A stretch of DNA of 64,000 bases from assembly GCF_036345175.1 (NCBI RefSeq), contig NZ_CP107780.1:6510001-6574000 (forward strand), given 5' to 3'. The DNA is from Streptomyces sp. NBC_00576. Lineage in GTDB: Bacteria; Actinomycetota; Actinomycetes; Streptomycetales; Streptomycetaceae. Each line of letters starts with the position of its first letter. The stretch's first letter is position 1. Under the pieces are notes generated by a model, which did no database searches, was not told the origin of the DNA, and saw only the letters and a program-made list of their open reading frames with translations. The position numbers and the translations under genes were made by a program. Shown here in pieces: positions 58,297 to 64,000 of the stretch.

Positions 58297-60602
58297 CCGT
58301 GTCCCCTCTCTACCGAGACCCCGCCGCCCCGATCGACGCCCGTGTCGCCGACCTCCTGGCCCGGATGACACTGCGCGAGAAGGTCGGCCAGCTCAACCAG
58401 CGGATGTACGGCTGGGACGCCTACCGCCGCCGCCCGGACGGCGAGTTCGAGCTGACCGAGGCCCTGTACGAGGAGACCGACCGCTTCGAAGGCCTGGGCG
58501 CCCTGTACGGCCTCCTGCGCGCCGACGCCTGGTCCGGCGTCGACCACTCGACGGGCGCCGACGCGCAGACGGGCCCGGCACTGGCCCACCTGGTCCAGCG
58601 CCACGTACTCGAACGCAGCCGCCTCGGCATCCCGGCCCTGTTCGTCGAGGAGGTACCGCACGGGCTCATGGCCCTCGACGGCACGGTCCTCCCCGTCAAC
58701 CTGGCGGTGGGCGCCACCTGGGACCCGGACCTGTACGAGCGGGCGGCATCCCACGCCGCCGCCGAACTCCGCGCCCGGGGCGGCCACTTGGCCCTGGTCT
58801 CGGCGCTGGACATCGCCCGCGACCCCCGCTGGGGACGTACGGAGGAGTGCTTCGGGGAGGACCCGTACCTTGCCGCGCGTCTGACGGAGGCGCTGGTGAG
58901 AGGCGCGCAGGGGGACGTGGACGAGCAGGGGAGATTCTCCCCGGACAAGGCTCCGGTGGTCCTGAAGCACTTCGCCGGCCAGGGTGCGACCGTCGGCGGC
59001 CGGAACTCGGCCGAGTCTGAGCTGGGCCCCCGTGAACTCCACGAGATCCACCTCCCGGCAGCGAGGGCCGGCGTACGGGCGGGTGCCGCGGCGGTCATGG
59101 CCGCCTACAACGAGGTGGACGGCATCCCGTGTTCGGCCAACAGCTCTTTGCTGAACGGGTTGTTGCGCGGGAGCGGGAGCGGGGATCGCGGCTGGGGCTT
59201 TGCCGGCCTGGTCATGGCCGACGGACTGGCCGTGGACCGCCTGGCCCGCATCACCGGCGACAAGGTCTCCGCAGGCGCTCTCGCCCTCAACTCCGGTATC
59301 GACCTGAGCCTTTGGGACGAGGGTTTCACGCACCTGGCGGAGGCGGTGGAACGGGGCCTGGTGAAGGAGTCGGTGCTCGACGCGGCCGTGTCCCGCGTCC
59401 TGACCCTGAAATTCCGCCTGGGCCTCTTCGAACACCCTTATGCGGCAGCCGAGTTGCCGCCCCCTTCGCCCGAGGCCGGCCGTTCTCTGAGCACAGCCCT
59501 GGCGCGCTCGGCCGTCACCCTCCTCCACAACAGGGCGGGCGTCCTGCCCGTCGACCCGGCGAGGGTCTCCCGCATGGCCGTCGTCGGCCCGCACTCCGCC
59601 ACCACGGCCCACCAACTCGGCGACTACACGGCCCCCCAACGCCCCGGCACAGGAACCAGCGTCCTGGCCGCCCTGAACCGCCTCACCCTCCCCGAGACGG
59701 AGATCCGCCACGCCCGAGGCTGCGCCCTGACCGGCGACGACCTCTCCGGCATCCCCGAGGCGGTGGAGGCGGCAGCCGCCTCCGACCTGGCCGTACTGGT
59801 CCTGGGCGGCAGCAGCGCCCGTACCCCGGACACGGAGTTCGACGCCAACGGCGCCGCCCGGACGATCGTCTCGGAAATGACCTGCGGCGAGGGCGTCGAC
59901 CTGGCCGGCCTGCGCCTGGGCCGGGCCCAACACGCCCTGCTGGACGCGGTGACGGCGACGGGCACACCCACGGTCGTCGTCCTCGTCCAGGGCCGCCCGC
60001 ACGCGGTCCCGGAGGCGGCGGAGCGTGCGGCTGCCCTCCTGTCCGCCTGGTACCCGGGCCCCTGGGGCGGCGAGGCGATCGCCGAGATCCTCCTGGGCCA
60101 CACCGCCCCCACCGGCCGCCTCCCGGTCTCGGTGCCGCGCTCGGCGGCCCAACTCCCCGTCCACTACAACCACAAGGACACGGAGTACGGGTCGTACGCG
60201 GACGAGGACGCCGAGCCGCTGTACCCCTTCGGGCACGGCCTGACGTACACGACGTTCGAGTACGGGGCTCCGAACATCGGTCGGGACGGCGCCAGTTGCG
60301 CGGTCGAGGTGACCAACACCGGGGAACTGGCAGGGCGTTCGGTTGTCCAGCTGTACATCCGCCCGCTGCGTACGACGGTGTGGCCCCGGACCCTGGAGCT
60401 CCGCGCCTTCCGGAGCATCGACCTGGCGCCGGGGGAGTGCCGTACGGTCACGTTCGCTCTCGGGGTGGATCAACTCGCCCAGGTGGACGGGGACTTGGAA
60501 CGGGCGGTACTGCCGGGGAGCGTGGAGATCCGGGTCGCGGAGTCGGCGCGCGGGGCGTTGGACGCCGTACCGGTGATCGTCACGGGCGGCCCGGCAGGAT
60601 GA
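58293..60602 (+). CDS. GH3 beta-glucosidase/xylosidase-type glycosidase
   Basis: This 769-residue three-domain GH3 enzyme has an N-terminal TIM barrel (to about 370) with RDPRWGRTEECFGEDPYL and KHFAGQG motifs. The nucleophile Asp is in GLVMADGLAVDR. A middle alpha/beta sandwich (AVTLLHNRAGVLPVD; AVLVLGGSS) and a C-terminal fibronectin-like domain (VEVTNTGELAGRSVVQLY) follow. No signal peptide, so it acts inside on imported oligosaccharides. It is coupled to the kinase gene. No transporter gene is nearby, which is unusual for such a set. Confidence 0.92.
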   Translation: MTVSPLYRDPAAPIDARVADLLARMTLREKVGQLNQRMYGWDAYRRRPDGEFELTEALYEETDRFEGLGALYGLLRADAWSGVDHSTGADAQTGPALAHLVQRHVLERSRLGIPALFVEEVPHGLMALDGTVLPVNLAVGATWDPDLYERAASHAAAELRARGGHLALVSALDIARDPRWGRTEECFGEDPYLAARLTEALVRGAQGDVDEQGRFSPDKAPVVLKHFAGQGATVGGRNSAESELGPRELHEIHLPAARAGVRAGAAAVMAAYNEVDGIPCSANSSLLNGLLRGSGSGDRGWGFAGLVMADGLAVDRLARITGDKVSAGALALNSGIDLSLWDEGFTHLAEAVERGLVKESVLDAAVSRVLTLKFRLGLFEHPYAAAELPPPSPEAGRSLSTALARSAVTLLHNRAGVLPVDPARVSRMAVVGPHSATTAHQLGDYTAPQRPGTGTSVLAALNRLTLPETEIRHARGCALTGDDLSGIPEAVEAAAASDLAVLVLGGSSARTPDTEFDANGAARTIVSEMTCGEGVDLAGLRLGRAQHALLDAVTATGTPTVVVLVQGRPHAVPEAAERAAALLSAWYPGPWGGEAIAEILLGHTAPTGRLPVSVPRSAAQLPVHYNHKDTEYGSYADEDAEPLYPFGHGLTYTTFEYGAPNIGRDGASCAVEVTNTGELAGRSVVQLYIRPLRTTVWPRTLELRAFRSIDLAPGECRTVTFALGVDQLAQVDGDLERAVLPGSVEIRVAESARGALDAVPVIVTGGPAG

Positions 60603-60667
60603 CAAGTCATGGCAGTGTCCCAGGGCGCCCTGCGGCGTTCGGCGTTCGGCATGAACTCCGGGACACA

Positions 60668-60979
60668 CTAGGACGGGCCGTCGAGCGGCCGGAGGAAGCG
60701 TCGCTCGTACCGCCTGATGCAGCGGGTGTCACGCGCCAGTTGGATCGCTTCCTGGCACTCGGCGTCGGACATGCTGTCCGTGCGGTACTGCTCGTACGCG
60801 GCCATGCTGGGGAAGGTGAAGAGGGCGTAGGCGATGTCGCTGTCGCCCTCGCTCGGCAGGAAGTAGCCGTGGTGCGTCCCGCCGAAACGGTTGACGAGCC
60901 GGACCCAGCGGCGGCCGTATTCCTCGAAGTCGTCGAGTTTGTCGGCGTCGATCTCGTACTTGAGATGAATGGTGATCAC
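60668..60979 (-). CDS. NIPSNAP-family protein
   Basis: This 103-residue dimeric alpha/beta-barrel protein begins ITIHLKYEIDADKLDDFEEYG and has RRWVRLVNRFGGTHHGYFLPSEG, characteristic of NIPSNAP. The biochemical role of the family is unknown. GTG 60979 fits the family's N-terminus; a longer reading to 61081 is basic and unlike protein. It lies 47 bases before the end of the CPT-like gene on the same strand. Confidence 0.88.
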   Translation of the reverse strand: MITIHLKYEIDADKLDDFEEYGRRWVRLVNRFGGTHHGYFLPSEGDSDIAYALFTFPSMAAYEQYRTDSMSDAECQEAIQLARDTRCIRRYERRFLRPLDGPS

Positions 60980-61026
60980 GCCTGCATGATGCCGTGTGTG
61001 GGTTCGGGGAGACGCCGGATCAGTGA

Positions 61027-61599
61027 TCAGCCGACAGGGTCCTCGCCGTCGTGTACGCGGGCGGCGATGGTTCGCGCGCACACCAGGGACTCGGTGCGCG
61101 ACGTGTCGACCTCCAGGTCATAGACGACGCTCTCGTGAACCACGTCCGCCTGCGCCGCGGCCATCCCCCGGGCCCGGTCTCCCCGGGCGGCCTCGCGGCC
61201 TGCGGCGACGGCGCTCTCGCATCGGACGCCGACCCAGAGCACGCCCGGTTCACCAAGCTCACCCAGGTCGCCAAGAGCCTTACGCCACCGCTGCTGGGAC
61301 GCCGCTCCGCCGAGGAAGACGTCGTCGATGACGACCCGGGCGCCCGCCCGGACCATCGCCACGACACCTTCCCGCCAGGCCGCCTCCAGCGCCAGGAAGT
61401 CCTCACCGACGCTCACCTGGCCGTCCGCCGTGATCCCGATCCCCGCGTCCGACTCCTGCATCCTCGCGGGCAGGGCGTCGACGAACGAGTCGCACCCGAA
61501 CGCCAGCCACGGATCCGGCATTACGGCTTGCAGACACCGTACGATCTCGGACTTCCCCGAGCTGGAACCACCGTTGAGAATGATCATCTGGGTTGTCAC
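61027..61599 (-). CDS. chloramphenicol phosphotransferase-like kinase
   Basis: This 190-residue kinase has the P-loop GGSSSGKS (10-17), catalytic-type Asp37 in [10 protein letters not shown] and the lid-type region [25 protein letters not shown]. It is closely similar to chloramphenicol 3-O-phosphotransferase of S. venezuelae, which inactivates chloramphenicol; both the length and Asp37 coincide. Whether chloramphenicol is the true substrate here is open. It starts with GTG 61599 and is divergent from the TmrB-like ATPase with only 53 bases between, so both may share regulation. Confidence 0.88.
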   Translation of the reverse strand: MTTQMIILNGGSSSGKSEIVRCLQAVMPDPWLAFGCDSFVDALPARMQESDAGIGITADGQVSVGEDFLALEAAWREGVVAMVRAGARVVIDDVFLGGAASQQRWRKALGDLGELGEPGVLWVGVRCESAVAAGREAARGDRARGMAAAQADVVHESVVYDLEVDTSRTESLVCARTIAARVHDGEDPVG

Positions 61600-61652
61600 C
61601 GCGCCACACTAATCTCCCTTGCCGGGGCCCGCAGAGCGCTAGCGTCGGTCCC

Positions 61653-62177
61653 ATGATCGTATGGCTCAACGGAACCCACGGCGCGGGCAAGACGACGACC
61701 AGTCCCCTCGTGCAGCAACTGATCCCGGATTCAAGGGTGTTCGACGCCGAGAAGGTCGGCGAGACCCTCATGGACATCACCCCGGGGCTGCCCGACACGG
61801 ACAACTTCCAGCACTGGCCGCCGTGGCGACCGCTCGTCGTCGAGACCGCCCGCCGCGTACTCGACTACACCGGCGGCACCCTGGTGATACCCATGACCGT
61901 CCTGGTCGAGGAGTACTGGCGCGAGATCAGCACAGGCCTCGCCCAACATGCCATCCCCGTACGGCACTTCGTTCTCCACGCCGACCAGGACACCCTCCGC
62001 GGCCGCATCGCGCACGACACCGTCCTCGGTCCCGACTCCCCGTTCCGCCTCAAATACCTCGAGCCCTACGCCGAGGCGGCCCGCACCTGGCTGCACGCCG
62101 AGGCCGAGGTCATCGACACCACACACCTCACGCCCGACCAGGCCGCCCTGGTGATCGCGGAGGCTGTGAAGAAGTGA
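61653..62177 (+). CDS. TmrB-like P-loop ATPase/kinase
   Basis: This 174-residue protein has the P-loop GTHGAGKTT (7-15) at its very start and the pattern MIVWLNGTHGAGKTTT, like TmrB (tunicamycin resistance) and related small-molecule kinases. FDAEKVGETL holds the second acidic residue and DTLRGRI a basic lid. It may bind or modify an antibiotic or nucleotide. It forms a divergent pair with the chloramphenicol phosphotransferase-like gene. Confidence 0.82.
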   Translation: MIVWLNGTHGAGKTTTSPLVQQLIPDSRVFDAEKVGETLMDITPGLPDTDNFQHWPPWRPLVVETARRVLDYTGGTLVIPMTVLVEEYWREISTGLAQHAIPVRHFVLHADQDTLRGRIAHDTVLGPDSPFRLKYLEPYAEAARTWLHAEAEVIDTTHLTPDQAALVIAEAVKK

Positions 62178-62524
62178 GACCCGCCTGCCATCCGGAACGC
62201 CCACGACGACGGCACATCGGCTGTGCATGATGCGGTTACGGGCGGTGGCGTCTTCGCAGTTCGGCCAGCCGTTCGCGTGCGGCGACACTTCCAGCCGTGG
62301 GTGGGGTGGCATTGGCCGGACGGGGCACTTCTGGCGGAAGGGGAATATCCAGTGCTGCCGACACTTGGGTGAAGGTCATCTCCATGTCGATGTGGGCGAG
62401 ATGAGCAAGGGCGCCGGCACCTCGCCCCCTGAACCGTGCCTCCTTCCTGGGTTCGCTTCGCCACCAAGCAGGTCGATGAGGGCGCAGAATTCTTCGTTCG
62501 GCACAGCGGTCCTCCTCGTTCCGG
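62178..62524. other. intergenic region with a possible small reading frame
   Basis: This 347-base gap separates the TmrB-like and methyltransferase genes. No full gene is seen; a short minus-strand frame at 62236-62385 is listed separately. The rest shows no RNA gene or clear repeat. Confidence 0.4.
62236..62385 (-). pseudogene. possible gene remnant or 49-residue small protein
   Basis: The frame starts MEMTFTQVSAALDIPLPPEV and ends ARERLAELRRRHRP, which looks like a natural protein C-terminus. No ribosome site precedes it. The adjacent upstream frames (MPNEEFCALIDLLGG-like reading) lie in another phase, as expected of a frameshifted older gene. The parent gene is not recognised. Confidence 0.3.
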
Positions 62525-63208
62525 CTATGGCGCCAACAAGCGTTCGGGTTTCCGGGCCAGGAAGGTGGCGACTGTCCTGCGCGCGCCTTCGTCGGGCTCC
62601 TGCACCAGCCGCGAGGTGATCACCAGTCCGGCCCGGTTCAGCAGCTCGGCGATCCGCTCGGCCGGGAGCAGGTGGGACTCGTAGGACACCGGGTGGCCGC
62701 CGTACGCCTGCGTCGGGCGGAGGTGTAGATACTCGTCGTCTCCCACGTGGCCGGCCAGCATCAGGAGGCCGCCGGGGGCGAGGGTGCGGTGGAACTCGGC
62801 GTAGACGAGGGGGAGTTGTTCCGGTGGGGTGTGGTGCGTGGAGTAGTAGGCCAGGATGCCGCCGAGTTCGCTGTCCCGGATCGCGAGGCTGGTCATCGAG
62901 CCCACGGTGAAGTCCAGGTCCGGATAGGCCCGGCGGGCCAGCTCGATCATCTTCGGGGACAGGTCGACGCCGAACGCGGGCACACCCAGGGCTGCCAGGT
63001 GCGCGGTCACCTTGCCGGGACCGCATCCCAGGTCCGCGACCGGGCCGAGGTCAGCCACCTGCAGGGCTTCGGCGAACGCGGCCAGCATCGCGCGCGACAA
63101 GGGATCCAACTCCGCCGGGTTCTTGACGAGTTGGGCGTAGTCGGCGGCGACGGTGTCGTACGAATCACGGATCGCGGCGAGGTGGGAGGGAGCGGGCGCG
63201 TGGGTCAC
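62525..63208 (-). CDS. class I SAM-dependent methyltransferase
   Basis: This 227-residue protein has motif I VADLGCGPGKVTAHLAALG near residue 58, the acidic post-I GVDLSPKMIELARRAYP, and motif II-like GGILAYYSTHHTPPEQL. The C-terminal part contains YGGHPVSYESHLLP. It methylates an unknown small molecule. GTG 63208 is the start. It stands alone, oriented toward the TmrB-like gene. Confidence 0.9.
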   Translation of the reverse strand: MTHAPAPSHLAAIRDSYDTVAADYAQLVKNPAELDPLSRAMLAAFAEALQVADLGPVADLGCGPGKVTAHLAALGVPAFGVDLSPKMIELARRAYPDLDFTVGSMTSLAIRDSELGGILAYYSTHHTPPEQLPLVYAEFHRTLAPGGLLMLAGHVGDDEYLHLRPTQAYGGHPVSYESHLLPAERIAELLNRAGLVITSRLVQEPDEGARRTVATFLARKPERLLAP

Positions 63209-63406
63209 GGGGCGACTTTAGGGGAGGGTGCTGACACGGGCCGTGGGTTTCCGAGTAGGTGATGGGCGGTCGAGTCAGGCTGGACCCCATCAGAGCACGG
63301 ACGGGCCGATCCGAGGCGGAAGAGCCCAGGGCGCCCCGCTGGCGCTCGATGACGAGAAACCAGCATCCGCCACCGGTCATGGCGTCGCCTCACGGCCCCC
63401 GCGCCT

Positions 63407-63428
63407 GTGTACACGGAGGCGCGTACAC
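63407..63428. promoter_or_regulatory. Phd/YefM-type operator
   Basis: GTGTAC (63407-63412) and GTACAC (63423-63428) are an inverted repeat with a 10-base spacer; the left half contains TGTACA, the core of known YefM operators. It lies 8 bases before the antitoxin start, so the antitoxin likely represses its own operon. Confidence 0.7.
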
Positions 63429-63435
63429 TGGAGTC

Positions 63436-63708
63436 ATGGATGAAAGCGCTGTGACCGTACGCGAAGCCCGTGCCCACCTCGCAGACCACATCAACCGTGC
63501 CGAGCAGGGCACCCCGACGATAATCACCCGCAATGGCGCACCAGTGGCAGCTCTCGTACCCATCGCCGACTTCAACGCACTGGAAGACGCGGCGGACGAA
63601 CTGCTCGCGCGCGAGGCGGAAGCCGTTCTGGCCGAGGGCGGCCCCACCGTGACCATGGCCGAGCTGCTTGCCGACCTGTTCACCGAGCGGGATGCGGGCG
63701 CGGCGTGA
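63436..63708 (+). CDS. Phd/YefM-family antitoxin
   Basis: This 90-residue antitoxin has the N-terminal DNA-binding domain TVREARAHLADHINRAEQGTP and ITRNGAPVAALVPIADF, as in Phd/YefM. The C-terminal half is acidic and would neutralise the toxin. ATG 63436 sits right after the operator. The stop overlaps the toxin start (GTGA), giving coupled translation. The pair may maintain a locus or act in stress; no mobile element is visible in the window. Confidence 0.92.
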   Translation: MDESAVTVREARAHLADHINRAEQGTPTIITRNGAPVAALVPIADFNALEDAADELLAREAEAVLAEGGPTVTMAELLADLFTERDAGAA

Positions 63709-63974
63709 AGTACGCGTTCAGGTTTACGACGGCTGCACAGCGGCAACTCCGCGCAATCGACCGACCAGCCGCAATGCGAGTTCTCGCCGCGCTGACCGCT
63801 CTCGGCGACGACCCGTACCGTGAAGACGCCGACGTCAAGAAACTCACCGGACCGACTGGTCTGTACCAGCTCCGAGTCGGCAGCTACCGGGTTGCGTACC
63901 AGGTTCTGGACGGCGAGCTCGTCATCCTGGTCGTCAGGGTCGGTGACCGTCGCGACGTCTATCGCAACATTTGA
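63705..63974 (+). CDS. RelE/ParE-family toxin
   Basis: This 89-residue RelE-like toxin has the typical core KYAFRFTTAAQRQLRAIDRP, DPYREDADVKKLTGPTGLYQLRVGSYRVAYQV and VVRVGDRRDVYRN. The basic residues (R at RVGSYRV and the C-terminal RR) match those of mRNA interferases of RelE type. It is likely to cut mRNA at the ribosome. It starts with GTG overlapping the antitoxin stop by 4 bases. The window ends 26 bases after its stop. Confidence 0.92.
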   Translation: MKYAFRFTTAAQRQLRAIDRPAAMRVLAALTALGDDPYREDADVKKLTGPTGLYQLRVGSYRVAYQVLDGELVILVVRVGDRRDVYRNI

Positions 63975-64000
63975 TGGGTGGTTTCCGGGGAGCCTCAGTC

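Noticed and set aside
58068..60668. An 866-codon open frame opposite the GH3 and kinase genes
   Set aside because: Shadow frame of Arg/Gly/Val composition; both + strand genes have complete family motifs.

Overview
The window is chromosomal DNA from a high-GC actinomycete, almost certainly a Streptomyces. The GC content is near 70%, codons strongly favour G/C at the third position, and many genes start with GTG. The content is typical of the genus: bldN/rsbN, rex-hemACD, a class I lysyl-tRNA synthetase, DUF2637, DUF3558-like and ALF-repeat proteins. From memory, the order of the first 30 kb matches the S. coelicolor SCO3328 to SCO3303 block. Part of it (small excisionase-like gene, bS22-like gene, SDR, acyltransferase, SerB1-type HAD, glutaredoxin, hemA-C-D-B) is also conserved in Mycobacterium tuberculosis.

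Layout. 1-250: the end of an rRNA operon (5S and terminator). 0.3-5.8 kb: HAD phosphatase, membrane protein, MFS transporter, AcuC-like deacetylase, SapA-like secreted protein and a phosphatase-like protein. 5.9-21 kb: the developmental and haem block. It holds bdtA with a candidate BldD box, a 32-residue ribosomal protein, an SDR, an acyltransferase, the anti-sigma/sigma pair rsbN-bldN with a recognisable sigma-BldN promoter, a HAD phosphatase, a glutaredoxin, then rex (with its operator)-hemA-hemC-hemD and hemB. 21-30.5 kb: methyltransferase, aminotransferase, DUF4253, DUF805, a membrane protein under a copper-type operator, argS and class I lysS. 30.5-38.4 kb: an accessory region centred on a 1122-residue exported ALF-repeat/coiled-coil protein with a hydrophobic C-terminus. 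Two related small membrane proteins follow it, and a secreted protein plus a protease-like FG-GAP protein lacking catalytic residues are divergent. 38.5-44.2 kb: DUF2637 protein, two lipoproteins, and an RtcB ligase facing a LAGLIDADG/Myb-type endonuclease-like gene. 44.5-53.9 kb: oxidoreductases, a LLM/FMN-reductase pair, a two-component system, GNAT, and a DUF305/DUF6153 unit behind a second copper-type operator. 54-60.6 kb: glycan degradation (NagZ-type GH3, GH5-like enzyme, GlcNAc-type kinase coupled to a beta-glucosidase-type GH3). 60.7-64 kb: NIPSNAP, chloramphenicol phosphotransferase-like kinase, TmrB-like ATPase, methyltransferase, and a Phd/RelE toxin-antitoxin pair with a palindromic operator.

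The best candidate for an undescribed system is the ALF-repeat locus. Its architecture resembles Streptomyces polymorphic toxins, but it ends in a membrane-type domain and is followed by twin membrane proteins sharing an I-P-A-K-x3-W motif, which could be immunity or partner proteins. Secondary candidates are the RtcB/LAGLIDADG pair, the two copper-type operators, and the protease-like protein with Ser and Thr in place of the catalytic His and Ser. All functional names rest on motif recognition and memory of families. No database search was run.
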